Shown here: in pieces, positions 1-6,762 of the stretch
Numbering within the stretch: position 1 is the first letter of the stretch
How the letters are laid out: each line of letters begins with the position of its first letter
DNA from: Christensenella sp. UBA5327
GTDB taxonomy: Bacteria; Bacillota; Clostridia; Christensenellales; Aristaeellaceae
Length of the DNA stretch: 14,660 nt
Assembly (NCBI GenBank): GCA_002411105.1
Contig: DHQX01000019.1
Span: 66,098 to 80,757, forward strand
Direction of reading: 5' to 3'
Made by a program: the position numbers and the translations under genes
Notes under the pieces: generated by a model
Told to the model about the DNA's origin: nothing
The model's input: the letters and a program-made list of their open reading frames with translations, nothing else
Databases searched by the model: none

Positions 1-663
1 CAGCGCGTGGGCATCGCCCGGGCTCTGGCCAATGACCCGGATGTGCTGCTGATGGATGAGCCCTTTTCAGCCCTTGATCCCCTGGTGAGACGGGATATGC
101 AGTTTGAGATGCTCTCCATCCAGGAGAAGCTGGACAAGACCGTGGTCTTCATCACCCATGACATCGATGAGGCGTTTATGCTGGGCAATATGGTGTCCAT
201 CATGCGGGATGGCAGGATCGTGCAGACCGACACCCCGGAGGAGATGACCATTCGCCCGGCGGATGACTATGTCCGGGATTTCATCAACAGCGCGGACAAG
301 GCGCAGGTCTATCAGGTGAGGAATTTCATGCAGGTCCCCTCCAGCCTGGTTAAGCTGCAGGAGGGTGCCAACACCGCGCTGGCGCTGATGCGCGCCAATG
401 ACGTCTCCAGCGCCTATGTGGTGGACAAGCGCATGGGCTTTGTGGGCGTCCTGCCCCTTGATGCAGCGTTCCGGGTGCGGGCGGGGGAATTGTCCTTCAA
501 AGAGGCGCTGGTCACCGATGTGCCCACCACCACCGCGGACACCCAGATATCTGATCTCATCCCCACCGCCTCCCAGACCAAATACCCCATCGCGGTGCTG
601 GATGAGGGGGGGAAGCTGGTGGGCATCATCAGCAAGGCCCGCATTCTGACCTCCCTGGCCTAG
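1..663 (+). CDS. Osmoprotectant (glycine betaine/proline-type) ABC transporter ATPase, C-terminal part, with CBS domains
   Basis: Partial gene; its 5' end lies before the window. It is the cytoplasmic ATPase that powers uptake of a compatible solute such as glycine betaine. The visible 220 residues begin just after the ABC signature (QRVGIARAL), then show Walker B with the catalytic glutamate (VLLMDEP), the D-loop (SALDPL) and the H-loop histidine (ITHD). The last ~110 residues look like a CBS pair (roughly 110-160 and 170-218), as in OpuAA/ProV-type ATPases, where CBS domains sense ionic strength or nucleotides. The CBS pair plus the 'DPLVRRDMQ' region favour the glycine betaine/proline family over other importers; the exact substrate is not readable. 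A terminator follows the stop and the next gene is an unrelated regulator, so the permease and binding protein must lie upstream or elsewhere. Confidence 0.85.
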   Translation, partial: QRVGIARALANDPDVLLMDEPFSALDPLVRRDMQFEMLSIQEKLDKTVVFITHDIDEAFMLGNMVSIMRDGRIVQTDTPEEMTIRPADDYVRDFINSADKAQVYQVRNFMQVPSSLVKLQEGANTALALMRANDVSSAYVVDKRMGFVGVLPLDAAFRVRAGELSFKEALVTDVPTTTADTQISDLIPTASQTKYPIAVLDEGGKLVGIISKARILTSLA

Positions 664-705
664 GGGATCAACCAACAGTAGAAAAATATTTCAACCAATT
701 CTATC

Positions 706-732
706 GCCGGTGGCTTCCCCGCCGGCTTTTCT
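706..732 (+). terminator. Rho-independent terminator of the osmoprotectant ATPase gene
   Basis: The stem GCCGGTGG (706-713) pairs with CCGCCGGC (719-726) around a CTTCC loop, with one T-G wobble. It is followed directly by TTTTCT on the + strand. It begins 43 bp after the stop codon and separates this gene from the downstream regulator. Confidence 0.75.
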
Positions 733-769
733 CGTTATACACTGGCAGCATATCAAACCGGAGGTGACC

Positions 770-1846
770 ATGGAACACATGCTGCATGAGAATATCCGCG
801 CCTTGCGAAAGAAAAGAAGCCTCACCCAGGAGCAATTGGCCGAGGCCATGGGGGTGACGGTGGGGGCGGTGTCCAAGTGGGAATTGGCCCAGTCCATGCC
901 TGAGATTCCGCTGCTGATGGAATTGGCGGATTTCTTTGATGTGTCGGTGGATGCCCTGCTGGGCTATCAGATGCGCAGCAATGATTTGCAAAGCACCATC
1001 CAGCGCCTGAAGGCTTATCGCCAAAACAAACAGGCGGAAGACGGCATCAAATACGCTGAGAAAGCCATCAGCCGCTATCCCAACAGCTTTGAGGTGATAT
1101 ATCATTGCGCGCGCCTGTATTTTGTGTGCGGCTTGGAGGCAAGAAACAAGGCGCTGCTTGAACGCACCCTGGCATTGCAGCAGCATGCCATCCGGCTGAT
1201 TGATCAAAACACGGACCCGGAAGTCAGCGGGCTGTCGCTGCAGATTGATGTGGCGGAAACCTACCTGATGATGGGCGAGCACCAAAAGGCTGTGGATGAG
1301 CTGAAAAAGAACAACCCCTGCGGGCTGAATGATGCCCTGATTGGCTTTGTGATGTCCACCAACCGGCTTGACGGCAAGGAGGCCGACAAATTCCTGTCCA
1401 AAGCCCTGGTCAGCAACCTGATCTCCCTGATCCGGACGGTAACCGGATTCGTCAATGCGTTTGCCAACCAAAACAAGCACCAGGATGCCATTGATATTTT
1501 CGGGTGGCTGGAAGGCATCTTATCAGGGCTTGGAAAACCAGGACAGGTTTGCTTTTTGGATAAGTTGTTAGCCTCCATCCAGGCGGGCAAAGCGCAGATA
1601 TACACGCTCATGGGACAGAGGGAAAAGGCACGGGACTGCCTGGTTCAGGCCAGGCGGATGGCTTTGGCCTTTGACGCGGCCCCTGACTACCGGGTGACCA
1701 GCATGCGCTATTACAGCGGAAGTGATGCCAGCGCCTATGATGATATCGGGGCAACGGCCATGGAGGGGGTGGAGCGTATGGTGGCGGAGGATGATGGCAA
1801 GACGCTGATGGCCCTGTGGCAGGAGGTGTGCCATGAAAACAAATAA
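770..1846 (+). CDS. XRE-type helix-turn-helix regulator with TPR-like C-terminal region
   Basis: Probable cytoplasmic transcription regulator of 358 residues. Residues 7-64 form an XRE/Cro-type HTH (TQEQLAEAMGVTVGAVSKWE, then a 'PEIPLLMELADFFDVSVDALLG' helix region, the usual end of this domain). The rest is helical, with at least three TPR-like helix pairs: around 88-120 (EKAISRYPNSFEVIYHCARLY), 160-180 (AETYLMMGEHQKAVDEL) and 270-300 (KAQIYTLMGQREKARDCL). The ATG at 770 is chosen over an in-frame ATG at 710 because GGAGGTG lies 3 nt upstream and the earlier start would fall within the terminator. HTH plus TPR resembles peptide-responsive RRNPP regulators, but many Clostridia proteins of this layout have no known ligand. 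The stop overlaps the exporter start by 14 bp, so the exporter is its likely target and partner. Confidence 0.8.
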   Translation: MEHMLHENIRALRKKRSLTQEQLAEAMGVTVGAVSKWELAQSMPEIPLLMELADFFDVSVDALLGYQMRSNDLQSTIQRLKAYRQNKQAEDGIKYAEKAISRYPNSFEVIYHCARLYFVCGLEARNKALLERTLALQQHAIRLIDQNTDPEVSGLSLQIDVAETYLMMGEHQKAVDELKKNNPCGLNDALIGFVMSTNRLDGKEADKFLSKALVSNLISLIRTVTGFVNAFANQNKHQDAIDIFGWLEGILSGLGKPGQVCFLDKLLASIQAGKAQIYTLMGQREKARDCLVQARRMALAFDAAPDYRVTSMRYYSGSDASAYDDIGATAMEGVERMVAEDDGKTLMALWQEVCHENK

Positions 1847-3560
1847 GGCCATCAAGGCCCTGCGTAAGCCCTATACCGCCCGGTTCTACCGGGGAAACAA
1901 GGGGGCCTTTGCGGTGGCAGCTCTGGTTTCACTGGCGATGGGGGCGGTCAACCTGGTGCTGTCCTGGCTGCTTCAGCAGGTGATTGACACCATGTCAGGC
2001 GTTGCGGGCGCCCTGCGTCTGGATACGCTGGCGGTGCTGATCGCCGCTTTTCTGGGGCTGATTGTGCTGGTGCAGGCGGCAGGCTATTATGCCAAACCCC
2101 GTTTTATGGAAAAGGCCATGCGGCAATACAAAGACTTTGCCTTTGAGAAGCTGACCCAAAAGAGCATTGCCTCCTTCAAGGATGAGGCCACCGCCACCTA
2201 TATCTCAGCACTTTCAAACGACGCTACCAGCATTGAGACCAACTATCTGGAAAAGCAGTTTGCCATGGTGATGCACGTGGCGATGTTCTTTGGCGCCTTT
2301 GGCATGATGATTGTGTACAACCCTCTATTAACCCTGGTGGCGGTTTTGCTGTCCATTCTGCCGGTGATCGCAAGCCTCCTGGCAGGCAACCGCCTGGAGC
2401 TGGCCGAAAAGCAGGTGTCAGAGCGCAACGAGGGCTTTGTAGCGACGCTGAAGGACAGCCTCAGCGGCTTTTCCGTGGTGAAGAGCTTTAAGGCAGAGCA
2501 GGCCATCATCAAACTCTTTGCATCCAGTAGCCACGCGGTGGAAGGGGCCAAGTGCCGCCGCAGGAAGATCGCCACCGTTCTTGGCACCATTGGCTCTGTG
2601 GCGGGGGCCATGGCGCAGCTGGGCGTTTTCTTGGCGGGTGCCTGGCTGGCACTCAGCCAGGGCAATATCACTCCCGGCGTGGTTTTGGTGTTTGTGAACC
2701 TCATGAACTTCGTCATCCAACCCATCGCCGAGATGCCTGGCATCCTGGCTGGGCGCAAGGCCGCCCGCGGCCTGATTGATAAGCTGGCCCAAGCCCTTGA
2801 TCTGAACGTGCGGGATGAGGGCGTCCACATCCCCAAGCGCCTGCATGAGGGGATTGCGGTCAATGACCTCTCCTTCGCCTATGAGAAGGGGCAGCCGGTG
2901 CTGGATGGCCTTTCCGCCTTTTTTGAAGCGGGCAAGTCCTATGCCATTGTGGGGGCTTCCGGCTCCGGCAAGTCCACCCTCTTGAACCTCCTCATGGCCG
3001 CCCACAACAACTATGAGGGCAGCATCCGCTATGATGACCAGGAGCTATGGGCTATCAGCAGCCAGTCGCTGTATGACCTGGTGTCCATCATCCAGCAGGA
3101 TGTGTTTGTCTTTAACGCCTCTATCCGCGACAACATCACCATGTTCAGCGATTTTCCGGTGGAGGCGGTGGACAGGGCCATCGCCCAGTCGGGCCTTTCT
3201 GAGATGATCAAGGTGCGGGGGGAGGGCTACCTCTGCGGCGAAAACGGCGCGGGCCTTTCCGGCGGCGAGCGCCAGCGGCTCTCCATCGCCCGAAGCCTGC
3301 TAAGGGAGACGCCCGTGCTGCTGGTGGACGAGGCCACCGCCGCCCTGGACCAGGAGACCGCCTACCATGTTATGGGGTCCATCCTGGCTCTCCAAGGCTT
3401 CACCCGCATCGTGGTGACCCACGCGCTGGAGGAGGGGCTACTGAGGCAATATGACCGCATCCTGACGCTCAAAGGCGGGCGGCTGATTGAGCAGGGCGAC
3501 TTTGAAACGCTGATGGCACAGAAGGGTTACTTCTATTCGCTGTATACGGTGGCGCAGTGA
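1833..3560 (+). CDS. Half-size ABC exporter, fused membrane and ATPase domains
   Basis: A 575-residue membrane transporter expected to act as a homodimer or heterodimer and to export its substrate. The N-terminal ~310 residues hold the ABC type 1 exporter membrane domain (hydrophobic spans from about residue 27). The ATPase domain follows: Walker A GASGSGKST at 374-382, Q-loop in 'SIIQQDVFVF', signature LSGGE at 475-479, Walker B VLLVDE at 495-500, and H-loop 'VVTHALEEG'. All catalytic residues look intact. The start has AGGAGGTG 4 nt upstream, inside the end of the regulator gene, so translation is probably coupled. No second half-transporter is adjacent, which favours a homodimer. The substrate (peptide, lipid or drug) cannot be told; pairing with an HTH-TPR regulator suggests an induced export or resistance function, which is inference. 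Confidence 0.88.
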   Translation: MKTNKAIKALRKPYTARFYRGNKGAFAVAALVSLAMGAVNLVLSWLLQQVIDTMSGVAGALRLDTLAVLIAAFLGLIVLVQAAGYYAKPRFMEKAMRQYKDFAFEKLTQKSIASFKDEATATYISALSNDATSIETNYLEKQFAMVMHVAMFFGAFGMMIVYNPLLTLVAVLLSILPVIASLLAGNRLELAEKQVSERNEGFVATLKDSLSGFSVVKSFKAEQAIIKLFASSSHAVEGAKCRRRKIATVLGTIGSVAGAMAQLGVFLAGAWLALSQGNITPGVVLVFVNLMNFVIQPIAEMPGILAGRKAARGLIDKLAQALDLNVRDEGVHIPKRLHEGIAVNDLSFAYEKGQPVLDGLSAFFEAGKSYAIVGASGSGKSTLLNLLMAAHNNYEGSIRYDDQELWAISSQSLYDLVSIIQQDVFVFNASIRDNITMFSDFPVEAVDRAIAQSGLSEMIKVRGEGYLCGENGAGLSGGERQRLSIARSLLRETPVLLVDEATAALDQETAYHVMGSILALQGFTRIVVTHALEEGLLRQYDRILTLKGGRLIEQGDFETLMAQKGYFYSLYTVAQ

Positions 3561-3561
3561 A

Positions 3562-3595
3562 GGAGTAAGCGCTTGACAGGCGCTCTGCTTACTCC
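3562..3595. promoter_or_regulatory. Dyad (possible operator or 3'-end hairpin) enclosing the -35 box of the next gene
   Basis: A perfect 9-bp inverted repeat, GGAGTAAGC (3562-3570) and GCTTACTCC (3587-3595), starts 2 nt after the exporter stop. An inner GCGC/GCGC pair (3569-3572 with 3580-3583) can extend the hairpin. There is no T-tract, so it is a poor classical terminator. The -35 box TTGACA (3573-3578) lies in its loop and the -10 box starts 2 nt after the right arm, which is an operator-like layout. Confidence 0.5.
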
Positions 3596-3602
3596 CTACA
3601 AT
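3573..3602 (+). promoter_or_regulatory. Promoter of the small unknown gene at 3631
   Basis: TTGACA (3573-3578), an 18-bp spacer and TACAAT (3597-3602) form a near-consensus SigA promoter. The predicted start is near 3609, giving a leader of about 20 nt that contains the ribosome binding site GGAGGGG. Confidence 0.7.
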
Positions 3603-3630
3603 CTGAAGAAAGGGACTCAGCGGAGGGGAT

Positions 3631-4128
3631 ATGAACAACAATCTGCGGGAAGCTATGAATGCAGCCTATGTAGCGCTTGATAAAAGGGGAAAAGACATTC
3701 TGCGGCTTTTGAAAGTGTCATGTTCTTCGCGTCCCTTGAGCTGTGGCTATTTTGCTGGGCATTACTGGCCAGTCGGCAAGGGGGGCTACCAGATGGATCA
3801 ATTTCCCATCCCGGTGGTGACTGTGGAAGGCCTTTGTGATATTGAGATTGACTTAGAATTTACCGGCATCACCGCAAAGCTATCGAAGCAGGCGCTTATG
3901 AGCCTTGATCATGCGATGTTTAATGATATTCCCTACACAGTGTATGGGGTTATGGATTTTGAGAAAATTTTTAAGGGGTTGGGAGAAACCCCTGAATGTC
4001 TGGCGGAAAGAATTCAGACGAGTGATGAAACAGCGTTTTTCTATTCCTTTTTGTTTTCTGCAGATATGAGTCAGGAGCAAATCCTGACAATGATAAAAAA
4101 TCTTGAGCAGCTTAAGTTATACTGCTGA
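3631..4128 (+). CDS. Unrecognised 165-residue cytoplasmic protein
   Basis: I do not recognise a family. The start is well supported: GGAGGGG lies 4 nt before the ATG and a near-consensus promoter lies just upstream. There is no signal peptide or membrane segment. The protein is mixed alpha/beta in appearance, with a Cys/Gly/aromatic-rich stretch near residues 30-52 (CSSRPLSCGYFAGHYW), a central beta-like part (VVTVEGLCDIEIDLEF) and a helical C-terminus (SQEQILTMIKNLEQLKLYC) that ends in cysteine. Its 3' half is more A+T-rich than the surrounding genes. It follows the regulator-exporter pair on the same strand but has its own promoter. The next gene converges on it, with a 91-bp gap showing no convincing terminator. 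Confidence 0.65.
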   Translation: MNNNLREAMNAAYVALDKRGKDILRLLKVSCSSRPLSCGYFAGHYWPVGKGGYQMDQFPIPVVTVEGLCDIEIDLEFTGITAKLSKQALMSLDHAMFNDIPYTVYGVMDFEKIFKGLGETPECLAERIQTSDETAFFYSFLFSADMSQEQILTMIKNLEQLKLYC

Positions 4129-4219
4129 GAACAGCCTGTTTTAGATAATATGATGGCCAAAAAATGAAAATCTGAAAGTTTGGACGATATAGAAGCCAAA
4201 AAAGAGATGCTGTGCTGTA

Positions 4220-4582
4220 TTAATATCCGGCGATTTCTTTTTGCAGTTTTTTTGTAAGGGAGGAAAAAATAAGGGCATATGATTTGTCGATCATATCCCG
4301 CAGGATGTGATCAGGTACAGCGCCATCAAGGTAGACAGAGTTCCAATGGGTTTTGTTCATGTAGTAGCCGGGGATGATGTCTTGATACAAACGCCTGAGA
4401 AAATCCCCGTCCTCCGGCAGCAGTTTCAGGGTGATAAGCGCCCTGCCAGCGGCATCACAGCCCTGCAGGGCGAACATTTTCCCGCCAATCATATAGCGGG
4501 TTGCGTCCCATTCGGGCTTGTATTCCTTGATCGCTCCCTGTTTGGCAAGGCAATACACGTCCATCCATGGATAATTCGTCAT
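4220..4582 (-). CDS. MmcQ/YjbR family protein
   Basis: A 120-residue cytoplasmic protein of the MmcQ/YjbR family (small 'double-wing' fold, sometimes described as DNA-binding; no precise role is established). Family features visible are 'KPEWDATRYMIGGKMFAL' near the N-terminus, 'GYYMNKTHWNSVYLDG' in the middle and 'VPDHILRDMIDKSYALIFSSLTKK' at the C-terminal end. The length is normal for the family. The ATG has an AGAGG-like site 7 nt upstream. It starts 18 bp after the NUDIX stop on the same strand, so the two probably share one transcript. Confidence 0.8.
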   Translation of the reverse strand: MTNYPWMDVYCLAKQGAIKEYKPEWDATRYMIGGKMFALQGCDAAGRALITLKLLPEDGDFLRRLYQDIIPGYYMNKTHWNSVYLDGAVPDHILRDMIDKSYALIFSSLTKKLQKEIAGY

Positions 4583-4600
4583 GATAGGCCTCTTTTCGCG

Positions 4601-5083
4601 CTATTCTCTGGTTACAATATGACGCACCTGCTGGCTTTGATGCAGGATGATTTCCGGCAGAAAATGGGGGTACACCTGAATGCGCCCAAAATCCTCAAAA
4701 GGCACCCACACCAGATGCTCGGGCAAGCCGTCCCCGGAGACGCCAGTGTCCTTGATGGCATCTAAAGAGGCAGGCTTCATTAGAAAATAAAGGGAAACTT
4801 CATGACAGAGACGGTCTGGGTCATCCATCAAGCCGATGAAGAAGTTTTCATGCACCGCCGCCAGGCGCTCCACCTCCATGGCGACGCCGGTTTCCTCAAG
4901 CACTTCGCGCTTGACTGCTTCCTCCGCCGTCTCCCCATGGTGCACGCCGCCGCCAACGGAATACAGATAATCCACTCCGGGGTTGGTGGCCATGAGAATT
5001 CTGTTCCCATCAGGAATAATGGCGCATGCCCGGTAGCGAAACCAGTGGCTGCCCTGAGTAAAGCAGCAGTCCATTTGATTCAT
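4601..5083 (-). CDS. NUDIX hydrolase (short start chosen)
   Basis: Probable 160-residue hydrolase of nucleoside diphosphate-linked compounds; the substrate is not readable. The Nudix box G-x5-E-x7-REVLEETGV is complete at residues 45-67, with the catalytic, metal-binding REVLEE core intact. 'GSHWFRYRACAIIPDGNRILM' before it is the usual first strand of the fold. An in-frame ATG at 5122 would add 13 residues, but it lies inside the guaB terminator hairpin and has no ribosome binding site. The ATG at 5083 is preceded by GGGAG and GGAG within 12 nt and gives a normal N-terminus. A second ATG three codons later (5074) is also possible. No promoter is evident between the guaB terminator and this start. 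The gene is followed 18 bp later by the YjbR-family gene. Confidence 0.8.
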   Translation of the reverse strand: MNQMDCCFTQGSHWFRYRACAIIPDGNRILMATNPGVDYLYSVGGGVHHGETAEEAVKREVLEETGVAMEVERLAAVHENFFIGLMDDPDRLCHEVSLYFLMKPASLDAIKDTGVSGDGLPEHLVWVPFEDFGRIQVYPHFLPEIILHQSQQVRHIVTRE

Positions 5084-5103
5084 TTTCTCCAGCTCCCTTC
5101 CAT

Positions 5104-5138
5104 CAAAAAGGGGAAGCGCCATTGATAGAGGCTTCCCC
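5104..5138 (-). terminator. Rho-independent terminator of guaB
   Basis: Read on the - strand, GGGGAAGC (5138-5131), a 13-nt loop and GCTTCCCC (5117-5110) form an 8-bp stem, followed at once by TTTTT (5109-5105). It starts 22 bp after the guaB stop. It contains the upstream ATG that would give the longer NUDIX protein. Confidence 0.85.
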
Positions 5139-5160
5139 GAGGATCCAATCGATCGTTTCC

Positions 5161-6630
5161 CTAATCCTGCATTCTGTAATAATTGGGCGCTTCCTTGGTG
5201 ATGAAAATATCATGGGGATGGCTTTCGGTGAGCCCAGCACCCGTGATGCGCACAAATTCGCCATTCTGGCGCAGGTCCTCAATGCTCCTGGTGCCGCAGT
5301 AGCCCATGGCGCTCCTGAGGCCGCCCATCAGCTGAAAGACAGTGTCGGCCAAGGGGCCTTTGAAGGGCACGCGGCCTTCAACCCCCTCGGGCACCAGCTT
5401 TTTCTGGTCTTCCTGGAAGTAACGGTCGGCGGAGCCGTGGGCCTGGGCCATGGCGCCCACAGAGCCCATGCCCCGGTAGACCTTGAAGGAGCGCCCCTGG
5501 TATATCTCGTTTTCGCCGGGGCTCTCTGCGGTGCCCGCCAGGAGGGAGCCCAGCATGACCGCCGCGGCGCCAGCGGCAATGGCCTTTGCGATGTCGCCAG
5601 AGTACTTGATGCCCCCGTCGGCGATGACCTTCACCCCGTGCTTGTCCGCCTCATTGGCGCAGTCGGCAATGGCGGTGATCTGGGGCACGCCGATGCCGGC
5701 CACCACCCGGGTGGTGCAGATGGAACCAGGGCCGATGCCCACCTTGACGCAGTCTGCACCGGCGGAGATCAGGGCCCGGGTGGCCTCAGCCGTGGCCACG
5801 TTGCCGGCAAAGATGGTGACATCCGGGAAGGCAGCCCGCAACTGCTCCACCGCCTTGAGTACGCCCTTGCTGTGGCCGTGGGCGGTGTCAACGCTCAAAA
5901 CATCCACCTTCTGCTCCACCAGCATCCGGGCGCGCTCCAGCATATCGGCGCTGATCCCAATGGCAGCCGCGCACAGCAGGCGGCCGTTTGAATCCTTGGC
6001 GGAGAAGGGGTACTTGATGTTTTTCTCAATATCCTTGATGGTGATAAGCCCGCGCAGCTTAAATGCCTCGTCAACCAGCGGCAGTTTTTCAATGCGGTGG
6101 GCGGCCAGCAGCTTCTTGGCGTCCTCCAGCGTTGTGCCGACCTTTGAGGTCACCAGGTTTTTGCTGGTCATCACCTCGCCGATGGGGCGGGTGTCGTCCT
6201 CCTCAAAGCGCAAGTCGCGGTTGGTGAGGATGCCCACCAGGCGCATGGTGCTGTCGGTGATGGGAACCCCTGAGATGCGGTAGCGTGCCATCAGCGCCTT
6301 GGCGTCAGAGACCAGGTGCGTGGGGGAGAGGTAGAAGGGATCAGTGATGACGCCGTGTTCGGAGCGCTTCACCTTATCCACGTGGCTGGCCTGCTCCTCC
6401 CGGGTCATGCTCTTGTGGATCACGCCCAGGCCGCCCTCCCGCGCTAAGGCGATGCCCATGCGCGAGTCGGTCACCGTGTCCATGGCTGCGGACAGCAGCG
6501 GGATATTCAGCCTGATGCCCCGGCACAGCTGCACGCTCAGGTCTGCCTCCTTGGGCAGCATGTCGCTTTCCCGCGGCACCAGCAGCACGTCGTCAAAGGT
6601 CAGTCCCTCCCGCAGCGGTTGAATGAGCAT
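5161..6630 (-). CDS. guaB: IMP dehydrogenase
   Basis: Converts IMP to XMP with NAD+, the first committed step of guanine nucleotide synthesis, in the cytoplasm. The 489-residue protein is full length. Seen in order: the N-terminal 'LTFDDVLLVP' motif, the start of the barrel, a CBS pair at about 95-210 (GVPITDSTMRLVGILTNRD; KLPLVDEAFKLRGLITIKD), the catalytic loop GPGSICTTR with cysteine at residue 305, the phosphate-binding DGGI motif at about 338-341, and the flap region 'YRGMGSVGAM'. The start is the ATG at 6630, placed 7 nt after a perfect AGGAGG. The in-frame GTG at 6636 lies only 1 nt after that site and is unlikely. It has its own promoter and terminator, so it appears monocistronic except for possible read-through into the NUDIX gene. 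Confidence 0.96.
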   Translation of the reverse strand: MLIQPLREGLTFDDVLLVPRESDMLPKEADLSVQLCRGIRLNIPLLSAAMDTVTDSRMGIALAREGGLGVIHKSMTREEQASHVDKVKRSEHGVITDPFYLSPTHLVSDAKALMARYRISGVPITDSTMRLVGILTNRDLRFEEDDTRPIGEVMTSKNLVTSKVGTTLEDAKKLLAAHRIEKLPLVDEAFKLRGLITIKDIEKNIKYPFSAKDSNGRLLCAAAIGISADMLERARMLVEQKVDVLSVDTAHGHSKGVLKAVEQLRAAFPDVTIFAGNVATAEATRALISAGADCVKVGIGPGSICTTRVVAGIGVPQITAIADCANEADKHGVKVIADGGIKYSGDIAKAIAAGAAAVMLGSLLAGTAESPGENEIYQGRSFKVYRGMGSVGAMAQAHGSADRYFQEDQKKLVPEGVEGRVPFKGPLADTVFQLMGGLRSAMGYCGTRSIEDLRQNGEFVRITGAGLTESHPHDIFITKEAPNYYRMQD

Positions 6631-6637
6631 CTCCACA

Positions 6638-6643
6638 CCTCCT
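6638..6643 (-). promoter_or_regulatory. guaB ribosome binding site deciding the start
   Basis: AGGAGG on the - strand lies 7 nt before ATG (6630) and only 1 nt before the alternative GTG (6636), so it selects the ATG. Confidence 0.85.
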
Positions 6644-6655
6644 GATTTTTAAGCG

Positions 6656-6684
6656 ATTGTAAGGGCTTAGGGGTCAGATGTCAA
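6656..6684 (-). promoter_or_regulatory. guaB: guaB promoter
   Basis: On the - strand, TTGACA (6684-6679), a 17-bp spacer and TACAAT (6661-6656) give a near-perfect SigA promoter. Transcription should begin near 6649, leaving a leader of only about 20 nt. That leaves no room for a purine riboswitch or other long leader control. Confidence 0.8.
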
Positions 6685-6691
6685 GGATGGG

Positions 6692-6738
6692 GTGACGCTT
6701 GGAAACTTTCTTGAGAAAGAATATTTCCAAGCCATCAC
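6692..6738. repeat. Long imperfect hairpin between pgsA and guaB
   Basis: GCTTGGAAA (6697-6705) pairs with TTTCCAAGC (6724-6732). Inside, CTTTC (6706-6710) pairs with GAAAG (6715-6719) around a TTGA loop, leaving an AATA bulge. GTGA (6692-6695) and TCAC (6735-6738) extend the base. It lies 24 bp after the pgsA stop and just upstream of the guaB -35 box. Neither strand has a T-tract directly after it, so it is either a non-canonical 3'-end structure for pgsA or an element of another kind. Confidence 0.55.
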
Positions 6739-6762
6739 AGAACTTTATTTGGGGTGACGGGT

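Noticed and set aside
701..1480. 259-residue open frame on the - strand
   Set aside because: Antisense to the HTH-TPR regulator and overlapping a terminator; low-complexity H/Q-rich translation with no family features.
4106..4146. Terminator after the 165-residue unknown gene
   Set aside because: Only 4-5 bp stems near the stop (for example GCTG/CAGC before TTTT); too weak to support.
5122..5991. 289-residue open frame on the + strand across guaB
   Set aside because: Antisense shadow of guaB; composition is H/G/A-rich as expected from the complement of a GC-rich gene, and it begins in the guaB terminator without a ribosome binding site.
5483..6283. 266-residue open frame on the + strand
   Set aside because: Another complement frame of guaB, rich in S/M/A/P with no recognisable domain.
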